Positions 11,990 to 23,167 of a DNA stretch of 64,000 nucleotides are shown here, piece after piece. A program made the position numbers and the translations under genes. The notes beneath the pieces were generated by a model that saw only the letters and a list, made by a program, of their open reading frames with translations, had not been told where the DNA came from and searched no databases. Origin of the DNA: Imbricaverruca yamaguchii (Eukaryota; Arthropoda; Thecostraca; Neoverrucidae); assembly GCA_034440575.1 (NCBI GenBank), contig JAOTOL010001003.1, positions 1 through 64,000 on the forward strand. The letters are read 5' to 3'. Within the stretch, counting starts at the first letter, position 1, and the number at the start of each line of letters is the position of its first letter.

Positions 11990-12745
11990 TGCAGCCACTT
12001 CCCCTCAGAGGAGAACAGGAGAACCCAGCCAGCTACACGGCGAGTGTGAGGTGCGGGGGGAGGGGAAGACCAGACGGCCTCCTATCAACTGCATCTACAC
12101 CTCGGGGAGAACCCAGCCAGCTACACGGCGGGGGAGGGGAAGAGCAGACGGCCTCCTATCAACTGCATCCACAGCTCAGGGGAGAACCCAGCCAGCTACA
12201 CGGCGAGTGTGAGGTGCGGGGAGGGGAAGAGCAGACGGCCTCCTATCAACTGCATCCACACCTCAGGGGAGAACCCAGCCAGCTACACGGCGAGTGTGAG
12301 GTGCGGGGGAGGGCAAGGCCTCCTATCAACTGCATCCACACATCAGAGAGAACCCAGCCAGCTACACGGCGAGTGTGAGGTGCGGGGGAGGGCAAGGCCT
12401 CCTATCAACTGCATCCACACATCAGAGGAACCCAGCCAGCACCCTGTGAGTGTGAGGGGGGAGGGGAAGAGCAGACGGCCTCCTATCAACTGCATCCACA
12501 GCTCAGGGAGAACCCAGCCAGCTACACGGCGAGTGTGAGGTGCGGGGGGAGGGGAAGACCAGACGGCCTCCTATCAACTGCATCCACACCTCAGAGGAGA
12601 ACCCAGCCAGCTACCTAGTGAGTGTGAGGTGCGCGGGGGGGGGGGGAGGAGCAAACGGTCTACATTCAACTGCACCCACTTCTCCTCAGAAGAGAATCCA
12701 GCCAGCCACTCTGTGAGTGTAAAGTGTGGGGTAAACAGTCTGGGA
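11990..12745 (+). repeat. About 70-87-bp minisatellite, 9 copies
   Basis: Units contain AACCCAGCCAGCTACACGGC, GAGTGTGAGGTGCGGGG and CTCCTATCAACTGCATCCAC. Copies vary from about 60 to 87 bp through internal deletions. The last copy (12,655-12,745) is strongly diverged. Homopolymer G tracts occur at 11,908 and 12,636. Confidence 0.92.
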
Positions 12746-13120
12746 AGGAGACGAGGTGCTTGGGTAGAACGAAAAATTGAAAAATTGGCTTGCAACTAAC
12801 ACCAAAATTGAGGTCATTTGTGCAAGGCTTGATGCAAGAATTGGTGTAAGAGGCCACGTGATTTTCACTTATTTTCACTTGTTACGCAGCTACCTTGTAT
12901 ATCCTTTTCACAGTCTCGTTAGGACTTCACTGACCAAGAATAGACGTCCGCTGGAATTGAAACGCGCCGAAAATATTCGCATTCTACCGACCGCAAACTG
13001 ATGTACTTTCTGAGCACATTTGAAGTCGAAGAACATCTTATTTTCTTGGACCACATAATATGCTATGGATTCGGGACCTGACCGAAGGTCGCTAATATAT
13101 TAATCAGACTGTGGTTTTTC
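12746..13120. other. No recognised feature
   Basis: About 375 bp of AT-richer sequence between a minisatellite and a SINE. Nothing is recognised. Confidence 0.45.
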
Positions 13121-13295
13121 GCTTATTGGGTGGTTCTTGACGAACTTCATGCACGATCACGGCTAATGGCGCTGCCCACACTGCTTCGCCGGTAGGCCGC
13201 GGGATTGGGAAATGTACCCAGTGGCGCGAGAGTATTGAACCCTGGACCCTTGTTACCCAGAGCTTAACACCTTAACTACTCGGCCATTTCCGCCC
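13121..13295 (-). mobile_element. SINE family B, copy 1
   Basis: Minus-strand copy of a tRNA-derived SINE with other copies at 35,317, 45,498 and 46,313. The head at the right end resembles a class II tRNA (GGCCGAGTGGTTAAGGTGT, box A type), followed by a diverged box B (GGGTTCAATACTC). The body includes GTGGGC.GCGCCATTAGCCGTG and the tail ends CCAATAA-like. This is the most diverged of the four copies. No clear target duplication was seen. Confidence 0.9.
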
Positions 13296-13631
13296 ATTAT
13301 GCCGTGGTATGTGATATAGGGACACAGAGCATGTCTTAGCATGAAACGAATGCACGCGAAGAAATGTGTTCTTATTCATAGCAAATTCATACATTATCCA
13401 ATATTCCGATTAGCCTAAAGTCCAGCCATGGATCTTTTTCAAATCATTCAAAATTCATTGCTTTCGGTTATACAACTAAATTAGTTTAGAGTGATAGACG
13501 ATCGATATTTACGGTTTACATTTCGCCATATTTACGAGAAAGCTAAGGGGAACACGAATGATATCACCACGTCAGGTTGAGTTAAGGTGTCTCTCACACT
13601 GAAGTAAATCATATAATGCTGCATGCTTTCC
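13296..13631. other. No recognised feature
   Basis: About 335 bp of AT-rich sequence with no recognised element. Confidence 0.45.
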
Positions 13632-13885
13632 CTTATATTTGGTCATGTTTAAGAGGGACGTGTCTCGTTAGCCTATGAGATTGGGTTATCTGAGGAGGAG
13701 CGTGCCTCATTATTGCTTAAAATCTGGTCATCTTCAGAAGGGACGTGCCACATCAGCCCCTAAGATCTGGCCACATTGAGGGGCAACGTGGTCCCGTTAC
13801 CACAGTTTTCGGTCAGCTTTCAATCCGAGATTCGGTCATCTTGAAGAAGGGCGATGCCTCATTAACCCGGTCTCTGTCTGTTCCC
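13632..13885 (+). repeat. Degenerate about 50-56-bp repeat, 5 copies
   Basis: Spaced imperfect copies sharing GGTCATCTTGA.GAAGGG and CGTGCCTCATTA-type segments, for example near 13,640, 13,690, 13,730, 13,780 and 13,835. Divergence is high, suggesting an old array. Confidence 0.6.
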
Positions 13886-14094
13886 CTTCGCCTCGCACAT
13901 TCCTCTACACTCAGGTGAGAATGATATCGTTGCAATGTTGTTGCCAAATTGGGCAGCCACAACAAAGCTTCATCGAGTCACCGTGCAAAACTGACCCATG
14001 CAACATCTAGTGCACTGGCCCTGCACAACAACAAGGCTATCTATTCACCCCAGGTTCAACACCCCAGGTTGCTGTTTGAGTAGTGTTTGCGAGT

Positions 14095-15690
14095 GCGCGG
14101 TGATGAGGTGGCTCCCGGTGCACCATGCGCGGTGATGAGGTGGTGCACCATGCGCGGTGATATGGTGCACCATGCGCGGTGATGAGGTGGCTGCTGGTGC
14201 ACCATGCGCGGTGATGAGGTGGCTCCCGGTGCACCATGCGCGGTGATAAGGTGGCTCCCGGTGCACCATGCGCGGTGATGAGGTGGCTCCCGGTGCACCA
14301 TGCGCGGTGATGAGGTGGCTGCTGGTGCACCATGCGCGGTGATGAGGTGGCTCCCGGTGCACCATGCGCGGTGATGAGGTGGCTCCCGGTGCACCATGCG
14401 CGGTGATGAGGTGGCTCCCGGTGCACCATGCGCGGTGGTGAGGTGGCTCCTGGTGCACCATGCGCGGTGATGAGGTGGCTCCCGGTGCACCATGCGCGGT
14501 GATGAGGTGGCTCCCGGTGCACCATGCGCGGTGATGAGGTGGCTCCCGGTGCACCATGCGCGGTGATGAGGTGGCTCCCGGTGCACCATGCGCGGTGATG
14601 AGGTGGCTCCCGGTGCACCATGCGCGGTGATGAGGTGGCTCCCGGTGCACCATGCGCGGTGATGAGGTGGCTCCCGGTGCACCATGCGCGGTGATGAGGT
14701 GGCTCCCGGTGCACCATGCGCGGTGATGAGGTGGCTCCCGGTGCACCATGCGCGGTGATGAGGTGGCTCCCGGTGCACCATGCGCGGTGATGAGGTGGCT
14801 CCCGGTGCACCATGCGCGGTGATGAGGTGGCTCCCGGTGCACCATGCGCGGTGATGAGGTGGCTCCCGGTGCACCATGCGCGGTGATGAGGTGGCTCCCG
14901 GTGCACCATGCGCGGTGATAAGGTGGCTCCCGGTGCACCATGCGCGGTGGTGAGGTGGCTCCCGGTGCACCATGCGCGGTGATGAGGTGGCTCCCGGTGC
15001 ACCATGCGCGGTGATGAGGTGGCTCCCGGTGCACCATGCGCGGTGATGAGGTGGCTCCGGGGGTGCGGTGATGAGGTGGCTCCCGGTGCACCATGCGTCG
15101 CTGTATGCGCGGTGATGAGGTGGCTCCCGGTGCACCATGCGCGGTGATGAGGTGGCTCCCGGTGCACCATGCGCGGTGATGAGGTGGCTCCCGGTGCACC
15201 ATGCGCGGTGATAAGGTGGCTCCCGGTGCACCATGCGCGGTGATGAGGTGGCTCCCGGTGCACCATGCGCGGTGGTGGTGGCTCCCGGTGCACCATGCGC
15301 GGTGATGAGGTGGCTCCCGGTGCACCATGCGGTGATGAGGTGGCTCCCGGTGCACCATGCGCGGTGATGAGGTGGCTCCCGGTGCACCATGCGCGGTGAT
15401 GAGGTGGCTCCCGGTGCACCATGCGCGGTGATGAGGTGGCTCCCAGTGTCCCGGTGCACCATGCGCGGTGATGAGGTGGCTCCCGGTGCACCATGCGCGG
15501 TGATGAGGTGGCTCCCGGTGCACCATGCGCGGTGATGAGGTGGCTCCCGGTGCACCATGCGCGGTGATGAGGTGGCTCCCGGTGCACCATGCGGTGATGA
15601 GGTGGCTCCCGGTGCACCATGCGCGGTGGTGAGGTGGCTCCCGGTGCACCATGCGCGGTGATGAGGTGGCTCCCGGTGCACCATGCGCGG
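14095..15690. repeat. 32-bp minisatellite, about 50 copies
   Basis: Tandem 32-bp unit containing GGTGCACCATGCGCGGTGAT followed by GAGGTGGCTCCC. It is highly homogeneous, with rare variants (GCTGCTGG, GATAAGG, GGTGGTG) and short deletions near 14,150, 15,050 and 15,270. All three minus-strand frames are open for 540-580 codons because the unit contains no stop there. No coding role is supported. Confidence 0.97.
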
Positions 15691-16694
15691 ATGGCGCTTG
15701 CAACGACAAGAGTAAGAAGTTGGGCAATTAAAGCATCGCAGCTATTAAGGTGTCGACGAGTGTGTCGGACCATAATGGAAGTGCAAAGCTATAATAACCA
15801 CCTGTCGCACGCTAACATGCTAACTTCCCGTCCTCCGAAAAACGATTACAAATCGGACTGAGTAACGCACAATTATGGCTGGCATCAACAAGCATGTCGT
15901 AATCATTGTGTTGGGAGTCTTACAACGAACGAGTATCAACAAAACATCCATGCGAGACGCACGGAAGGATACGTCTACGTTTGCAGTTGTCTGCTCATGC
16001 GAAGGTATTCCTGCATGAGCTGAATACCGTGCTGGAATGTGAAGGTGGTTGGACATTCGTTGTCGGCTATCAATTTTTATCATTTGACCATCTTGCATTC
16101 AGAACGTTGCATTCACCGGACAGTCCTCTACCAGCATAATTAGTACCCTTTGCAGTTTTCAGCGGTGCGTGGCTTCCGTGTTGGCTGTGGCGCAGCTTCC
16201 TGTGCGGGATGCAACACCTGTGCACGTGCGGGTTGTGCACGTCTCAGCACCCGAGTCAATAGCTGCGACACGTTCAACAAGTCATAGTGACCCGTAGCGC
16301 TCCAATGGGTTTGACTACCACACGTCCGAGGTTCGGAAAGTGGAAGTACCACATCAAAAAAGGATGCACGCGCTCGACTCGACCCAGCACAAGATTTGTG
16401 TCAGTAGTCATGCGTGCTGCCAGCAAGAAAACAGTTCGTTCTCGGCATTACGCATGTGTTGACCCAATTTCAGGATTACACCTTCGCTGAGGTAGGTTGT
16501 GGCAATCGCCGATATCGAGTAAAGTAGAAAACACGGGCACCCGCAACATGTGCACATAAAAAAACGTGCGCATATAGACGAGGTATGCCCAGATGTCTGC
16601 TATGACGCGTCAACCGCCCGCAGATCTGGTCGCTATAGCAAACTTCGTTTGGACCACAGAGGTGCCCTTGCCAAAATCCAGTGTTCATTATGCG
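15691..16694. other. No recognised feature
   Basis: About 1 kb of unique-looking sequence between two minisatellites. No recognisable gene, RNA or transposon end. Confidence 0.45.
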
Positions 16695-17572
16695 TTTTTC
16701 ACATCACCCAGGATACGTTCCTCACACCGTCGAGTATGCATTCCCCACACCGCCCAGTATACGTTCCTTACACCGCCCAGAATGCATTCCCCACACCGCC
16801 CAGAATGCATTCCTCACACCGCCCAGTATACTTTCCTCACACCGCCCAGAATGCATTCCTCACACCGCCCAGTATACTTTCTTTACACCGCCCAGAATGC
16901 ATTCCTCACACCGCCCAGTATACGTTCCTCACACCGCCCAGTATAAGTTCCTCACACCGCCCAGTATACTTTCCTCACACCGCCCAGAATGCATTCCTCC
17001 ACCGCCCAGTATGCATTCCTCACCGCCCAGAATGCATTCCTCACACCGCCCAGTATACTTTCCTTACACCGCCCAGAATGCATTCCTCACACCGCCCAGT
17101 ATACTTTCCTTCACCGCCCAGAATGCATTCTCCACACCGCCCACTATACTTTCCTTACACCGCCCAGGATACGTTCCTCACACCGCCCAGGATGCATTCC
17201 TCACACCGCCCAGTATACGTTCCTCACACCGTCAAGTATGCATTCCCCACACCACCCAGTATACGTTCCTCACCGTCCAGTATACTTTCTTACACCGCCC
17301 AGAATGCATTCTCCACCGCCCACTATACTTTCCTTACACCGCCCGGGATATGTTCCTCACACCGTCAAGTATGCATTCCCCACACCGCCCAGTATACGTT
17401 CCCCACACCGCCCAGTATACGTTCCCACACCGCCCAGGATATGTTCCTCCACCGCCCAGTATACGTTCCCCACACCGCCCAGTATACGTTCCCCACCGCC
17501 CAGTATACGTTCCCCACACCGCCCAGTATACGTTCATCACACCGCCCAGAATGCATTCCTCACACCGCGATC
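16695..17572 (+). repeat. 23-bp minisatellite, about 38 copies
   Basis: Units of 23 bp around TCACACCGCCCAG with two main second halves, TATACGTTCC or TATACTTTCC and AATGCATTCC, in irregular order. Several 20-21-bp deletion variants (CTCCACCGCCC) occur. Long plus-strand frames with Pro/His/Ser-rich content are artefacts. Confidence 0.96.
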
Positions 17573-17665
17573 ATCTGTCACGTGACCAGCTACGCTCGCC
17601 GGCGGCCGGGTCACGTGACCGCCACCAACGCCCGTCGCGCCGCTGTGACCGGAATCACGTGACCG
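17573..17665. promoter_or_regulatory. Cluster of three CACGTG E-boxes (candidate)
   Basis: Within 90 bp there are three palindromic GTCACGTGAC or ATCACGTGAC motifs (about 17,578, 17,611 and 17,653), immediately downstream of the 23-bp array. CACGTG is the core of bHLH-ZIP (USF/MYC-type) sites. Binding is inferred only, and no adjacent gene was found. Confidence 0.3.
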
Positions 17666-18402
17666 GCTAATGTGTCTGCACCAGCTTTCCTGTTTCGTCC
17701 AATTTGGAGCGCCGGGTGCGCTGTTGGAGCCCCCACCCCTCCCCAGGTGATTCTGGTACACATCTCCAATCAAACGCCACTATGAGTTGTACATCGAACG
17801 AAACTATGAGTTGTACATGATGTAAAGGCAAATTGCCGACTTGGTGAACCACCAGTCATGAACTTTCAGATGCGATTTGAGGGTTAAAAACATGGTGGAT
17901 CAAGGGGAATTTTCGCAAATACTTCGCATGATGAAACATATCTGCAAGAATTGTATGATGGTATCGCAAAATTTGATTTTTGAGTCGTGTTGGGCTAAAT
18001 TGATCAGCGCCATCTCGAAGACTTAATTGTAGGCTTATAATTCCATGGGCATAGCAAACCAAAAACTGTATGTCATTGAGACGCTAGCTTTCACCTCTAC
18101 GGGGTACGTAAACGCTTCCTGCGTGTACATATAAGGCTATATTTTATCTTCATCATCTTGATTTGCTGCTTATGCGACCAAGCATATCTTGTCCTAATAA
18201 TCCTCACAGTGTAGTTCGCACTTAAAATTACTTCAGGTACCTAAGTAGCCCCAGCTGAAAAATGATCTGCTGCGAGTTAGGTGCGACGTTGGCGATCAAA
18301 ATGTCAAGAACTGTCTTCCTTGGAAGCCCACTCTAGCTGTCCTGGAGATACCCGCGTTCGCATGTTAGGGCAGCACACCAGGCAAGAGACGCTGTCGACA
18401 CT
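17666..18402. other. No recognised feature
   Basis: About 740 bp of unique-looking sequence. Nothing is recognised. Confidence 0.45.
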
Positions 18403-18597
18403 CTGGTGGTCTCAGGTGGTCTCAGGTGGTCTCAGGTGGTCTCAGGTGGTCTCAATCCAAGCTGGACGACCGAAGAGAGTCTCAGGTGGACTCCATCCAA
18501 GTTGGACGACCGAGGGAGTCTCAGGTGGTCTCAATCCAAGCTGGACGACCGAAGAGAGTCTCAGGTGGACTCCATCCAAGTTGGACGACTGAGACGG
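18403..18597 (+). repeat. Compound minisatellite: 10-bp units, then about 60-bp units
   Basis: Five copies of the 10-mer TGGTCTCAGG are followed by alternating GTCTCAATCCAAGCTGGACG and GACTCCATCCAAGTTGGACG blocks separated by ACCGAAGAGAGTCTCAGG. The long unit contains the short one. Confidence 0.9.
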
Positions 18598-18729
18598 GTA
18601 ATGCAGCCGGCCAGAGCCATGGAGGACCTTGGGTCTTCAAGAGCATTGGGCAGGCGCACAGTGGCGGCTCTATATAGGGACACGGTGCCTCTTTCATGCC
18701 CGCCTCCGGTTGCCTCTTTCATGTCCCCC

Positions 18730-18845
18730 TTAGATCTGGTGATCTGGTAGATCTTAATCCGCTTGAGATCACCTTAGATCCGCCTTAGATCCGCTTTAGA
18801 TCACCCTAGATCCGCCTTTGATCAAGTCCGCCTCAGATCTGGTGA
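18730..18845 (+). repeat. Degenerate 10-12-bp GATC-containing repeat
   Basis: About nine imperfect copies of TTAGATCCGCC, also TTAGATCTGGTG and TAGATCACCC. Confidence 0.8.
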
Positions 18846-19180
18846 AGAAACCATTATTTGGTCGTATTTTCGGATTGACCTGTCGTCCACCGTTTGTATG
18901 TAATTTGTCACCATTTTAATCGTCATTCGTTTGATCTGTCGCATTGTCGTATCGTTTGTCGCCACAGACGTCTACATTAACTATATTGAAGACAGTCTCA
19001 CTTGGTGGTCAGACGGCAGATGGTCCACCACAAACGTCTATCTATCGATGTGACAGAGAGCACCTATGGCGCATAGCTGCATGCACTGCTAATACTCAAT
19101 GGAGCAAAAACTTATGTAGTTTTAGCGATCAGTTAACTTGGAAACTAGCAATCATGGCAATAGAAAACGTTTTAGATAAA
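18846..19180. other. No recognised feature
   Basis: About 335 bp. Nothing is recognised. Confidence 0.45.
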
Positions 19181-19506
19181 ATAAATTTAATCCGAGTTGT
19201 TGCTGGGGTGGCTTGAGGAACCAGGGTTCTATTGCTAAGCAGAGCTTGTTGCGTGAACCCTGGCCCCACCAACCGATCTATGAATTCCAGTTCAACGGCA
19301 TAATTTAGACCGAAGGTCTAACGTGCCGCCAATGCACCGACACGGCCGCCCGATAGTTGGTCCCCGGCCTTATCGGGCCAGCTGCCAACTGACACTCTCG
19401 GCCGGGGGCTAAATGCGAGCGCGCGAAGGGACTCGAACCCTGTGTTGCCAGTTCAGGGGAGACCAGTGCAGGCCAGCGCTCTAACCAACTGAGCTACCGG
19501 AGCGGC
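19181..19506 (-). mobile_element. SINE family A, full-length copy
   Basis: The most complete family A member here. On the minus strand it starts in a tRNA-like head with GGTAGCTCAGTTGGTTAGAG (box A) and, about 45 bp on, GGGTTCGAGTCCC (box B), the internal pol III promoter arrangement. The family body follows with GGCCGGGGACCAACTATCGG, and the 3' end is AT-rich. Anticodon-arm pairing has decayed, so this is a retroposon and not a functional tRNA gene. Retroposition by a LINE is expected for SINEs; the partner for family A is not identified here. Confidence 0.93.
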
Positions 19507-19742
19507 TAATTGTCAACATTGTCCTAAGCGTCTACGTTCATGCTATCCGGCATGTCCAAACCTACGTGTGAATTTCACTGGCTAGTGCACACGTAAAACG
19601 TCTTCCATACGTGTCATTACAGCAATGTGCTGATGCATTTAGAGTTTCAGTATGTGCCACCAACTGTCAGGAAACATCTTGGAAAGCTCTCTCTACATCC
19701 CCTGTCATCACATGTCACCGTATTTCCTCCCCCTTCCACACA

Positions 19743-19846
<104 letters not shown>

Positions 19847-20104
19847 TCCCCTCTTATCACATGTCAAAGTATTTTCTCGTCCCACCCACACAGACTTCGT
19901 GAAATATCACTTGCATTGATCATGGCTAAAGTTCGTGTCAAGTTAACATGCTTCATAAACTTACTTATCGCAAACCGGTGCGAGCGCGGATTTTATCAAC
20001 ATGCAGACATTTTGGCACTAGCATCTCATATTTCCAGACGGTTCAGCCTCTCTTGATGGAACGTGATACGCAATTACTATGCATGAAGCTAACTACCTCA
20101 CAAT

Positions 20105-20335
20105 GTAGGCTACTTAGGTCAGGTCAATCTACATCTAGGCCGATTTCAGGACAGGCCAATGCCGAACTTAGAGCAGGTAAATATATGCCGAACTTAGGTC
20201 AGGTTAAACTATACCGAAAGTAGGTCATGTCAGTCTATGTCGAACTTAGGTCTGGTCAGCACTGTGCTCGATTTAGGTCAGCTCATTATATGCCGAACTT
20301 AGGTTAATTTAATATATGCCGAACATCGTTAGGTG
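20105..20335 (+). repeat. Degenerate about 29-bp repeat, 7 copies
   Basis: Imperfect tandem copies of ATATGCCGAACTTAGGTCAG followed by GTCAA, gradually diverging along the array. Confidence 0.8.
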
Positions 20336-20984
20336 AACCTATGCAGAACGCGGCTCTCTTGACCAAAGAGTAAACAATTTCGTTTGAATACCAGAGTTCT
20401 TCCTACATCACATTTTCCACTGCACAGCTACTTTATTATGCTGAACTGTGCTTGACAAGGTGAGCGGCATCAAATTCGTAAAAGTGTCCAAGAATGCATT
20501 CACTTCCAGATGCGAAGTTGATAAATCAGTCCCTACCAATCTCCAACAAATCCGAGAATAGCAAGCCATTGGGACAACTCAAGCACTTTGGAACCGCGCT
20601 TAACGCTCCGCGAGTTCAGTATGTACAGTGCAATGTTCATCTCGTGGGTATCGGGTCATGTACATCTGGAGGGATACGAGTCCCTCCAATACCGAATAGT
20701 ATCCTTCATTGTTAAATTGCGCCCACACAAAGTTTAGTCAGGAACATTCTGAAAGCATCTTTTCCGCTCAACAGACCCCCTCACTCCAATGGTGCAGGCA
20801 ACATCTTGCAATAACTTGATACAGCAATAATATGTTTTGCAACATTGTGGTGTACGCACAAAATCGCCCTCCCTGAGGACACGAATGGTGAATCTGTATT
20901 AATAATGATAATCAGCCTCGCATTTTCAGCGAGCAAACTTTGCAATCTTGGGCATAAAATCGCATATTATGTACTACTACTACC

Positions 20985-20986
<2 letters not shown>
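20336..20986. other. No recognised feature
   Basis: About 650 bp of unique-looking sequence. Nothing is recognised. Confidence 0.45.
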
Positions 20987-21024
<38 letters not shown>

Positions 21025-21029
21025 CACAA
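20987..21029 (+). repeat. (CA)n microsatellite
   Basis: CA dinucleotide tract with one CG interruption, followed 30 bp later by a TA tract. Confidence 0.97.
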
Positions 21030-21055
21030 ATACACAGATATGCGCACACCTGTAT

Positions 21056-21066
21056 GTATATATATG

Positions 21067-21126
<60 letters not shown>
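21056..21126 (+). repeat. (TA)n microsatellite
   Basis: TA dinucleotide tract of about 70 bp with a few TATG interruptions at its left edge. Confidence 0.97.
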
Positions 21127-21130
<4 letters not shown>

Positions 21131-21340
21131 TTAACATAGGGGTGTACGTATGTGTTCTAATCAGTTCTCACCTGTAGGAAGGCGAGGCACCAGCAGCGGG
21201 AGTCAGCCTACAACACACCACGGGAACAGAGCCAGTCACCACTGCCACTGCCCTGTGTCCGGTGTCGGCGGCAGCACCACTATCCTCAGCCCACACTGTC
21301 CAGCCGCCTCTTATAGACGCGTGACCGCGCAGCCGCCCAG

Positions 21341-21390
21341 CTGACGTCACACCGTGTGTGTGACGTCACACCGTGTGTGACGTCACCGTG
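21341..21390. promoter_or_regulatory. Three CRE-like TGACGTCA sites in short tandem repeat (candidate)
   Basis: Three TGACGTCAC octamer-plus sites in 45 bp, separated by ACCGTGTGTG, in a locally GC-rich 200-bp stretch. TGACGTCA is the consensus CREB/ATF palindrome. The regular 17-19-bp spacing suggests a small tandem duplication. No gene start was recognised nearby, so a regulatory role is speculative. Confidence 0.3.
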
Positions 21391-21748
21391 CAGGACGTGC
21401 CACCGGCGCGGGTCCGCCCACCGGGACTGGTCCAGATCGGTCGCCCCGACTATGTCGAGCAGGTCGCAGCCTAGTGGTGCGTCAAGCGTATCGTCAAGCG
21501 GTGTAGGCTAGAGTAAAGGTAGCGTGCATATGCGAAAGCGTCTATGGAGGCTGGTTTGCCGCCGGCGAGATAGCCGGGACACCAGATGCCTATGACCTCT
21601 ATACAGTAGGCTAGTCCTCAAGACCTCCACACAGAGGGCTGGCCCGAAATGTTGCACCATCATGACTTATATACAGTGGGGTGGTCCTCAAGACTACCGT
21701 ACAGTGGGGTGTCTAGAAATTCCTCCCCCCACACACAGTGGGTTGGTC
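21391..21748. other. No recognised feature
   Basis: About 360 bp, GC-rich at the left. It contains weak repeats of GTGGGTTGGTCC and CAGTGGGGTGGTCC (about 21,610-21,750). Confidence 0.4.
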
Positions 21749-21834
21749 CACTTCACTCCACTTCACTTCACTTCACTTCACTTCACTTCACTTCACTTCA
21801 CTTCACTTCACTTCACTTCACTCACTCACTCACT
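21749..21834 (+). repeat. (CTTCA)n pentanucleotide tract
   Basis: About 13 copies of CTTCA passing into (CTCA)n at the right edge. Confidence 0.97.
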
Positions 21835-22061
21835 AACTTATGCACCATCTGCCTCTTCACAGGACGCTGACCCGGACTTTGCGCGTTCATTGCACGACGC
21901 GGTACCGGAACCCATCTCGCATCCCCCACCCCACCCCACCCTCAGGCCAAGGTCGGCGGAACGATTTCGCACTGTGCGTCCGTGGTGCTCGCTCGATGGA
22001 GGGGATTCTCCTGATTTGCGGCCTCTCCCAAGAGGGACGGTCGTCACGCCCCCTACCCATC

Positions 22062-22227
22062 GGGGGCGAGTAGCCCAAGGGTAAGTTGCTCGTCTCACAA
22101 TCGAAAGGTTGTGGGTTCGAGTCTCACCTGCCGCTACTCTTCGCCCGCGACCAATCGACGTGAGAGATTGGCGACGCTACATGACTCAACGGTCGATGCG
22201 TCGTAAAACCAATAACCAACCAACCAA
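22062..22227 (+). mobile_element. SINE family C, full-length copy with 13-bp target duplication
   Basis: Begins with a tRNA-like head (GGGCGAGTAGCCCAAGGGTA as box A region, GTGGGTTCGAGTCTC as box B), then a short body, then a tail with GGCGACGCTACATGACTCAA and GTCGATGCGTCG, ending in CCAATAACCAACC. It is flanked by a perfect 13-bp direct repeat, CCCCCTACCCATC (22,049-22,061 and 22,228-22,240), the signature of target-primed reverse transcription. The intact duplication suggests a relatively recent insertion. The tail resembles the 3' end of the I/Jockey-type LINE at 40.3 kb. Confidence 0.93.
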
Positions 22228-22240
22228 CCCCCTACCCATC

Positions 22241-23167
22241 CCCATCCCCGTGCAGAGATGTTGCCAACAATGCAGCTGCAGGTGCAACAGCCGTGGCCTT
22301 TTTGCGCTTGAGGGCCTGCAGCTTTGCAACGTTTCACGAGGAGATCTTTATCTAATTAGGGCATACACATGAGTGGTATTTACAAGCAAATGGCTCCGCA
22401 GGATTTTGTGATATTATTTATTTATTTATTTAACAATACATGCCCTCCACCTGCAGTGGCTGTTACGGACAGGGACGAACATAGAGGTCTGTATCAGGCG
22501 GTCAGGAGGTCTGCATCTGTATTTATGCCTGTATCAGGGATGAACAAAGAGGGGAGGAGGCAGGCAATGGAGCATGTGGTCCCCATTGGCTCCGATCGGA
22601 AAGGGCCTTTAGGGAGGCTGGCGTGCCCCTCCCATCCACGCTTAACATGCACCCTGGAGGGGGAGGGTGAAATCCGCCCACCCCTCCGGTTTTTCGTACA
22701 ACTCCAGAATTTGCCAGCCTGTGTACGCTATTGTTTGCGTACCTGCTTAGAAATGACCAGCGCGTTGCTTAACGCAAGAAAATGAAAGTCGGCCGAAATG
22801 TTTTTCCAGTTAGGGGTCGTTAAAGTACAAAAAAATCGCACCACCAGACCACAAAAATCGGCGCTGATGCGCTTCCCGTATATTGGCAAATGGGATGTGT
22901 TCTTGGCAACGCTAGCGACTTGCTTGATGTATATTGTAATGCTATATAGTTTCAAAGTCATGTTAGGTCACCGAGGTCAAGTCAGGTCAAGTTCATGACA
23001 GGTTGATGGAACCAAACTTGGTCAATTGGAATGTTGTCATAAACGCAATTGACTGTCATGCAATTGATGTTACTTTGCATGTTACTCCCTACACATCCGG
23101 AAATCTACTGTTTGTCATTGTGTGCCTAAGCGTTTCCATACTTTATTAATAGATTTCACTCCTTTCT
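22241..23167. other. No recognised feature
   Basis: About 930 bp. It contains a short TTTA tract (22,418-22,432) and loosely repeated GGTCTGTATCAGG segments near 22,490-22,540. The last 200 bp may be the 5' part of the LINE that follows, but I cannot show it. Confidence 0.4.

Noticed and set aside
11990..12745. Possible degenerate C2H2 zinc-finger array (unit near 84 bp, with CACACCTCAGGGGAGAACCC and GAGTGTGAGG)
   Set aside because: The resemblance to the linker and CxxC region is superficial. Units vary between about 60 and 87 bp, and the Cys/His spacing is not kept in any single frame.
14056..15773. Minus-strand frames of 542-578 codons with His/Arg/Pro-rich repeats
   Set aside because: All three frames of the strand are open because the 32-bp unit contains no stop. 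Overlapping open frames in all phases are expected from the repeat and do not indicate a protein.
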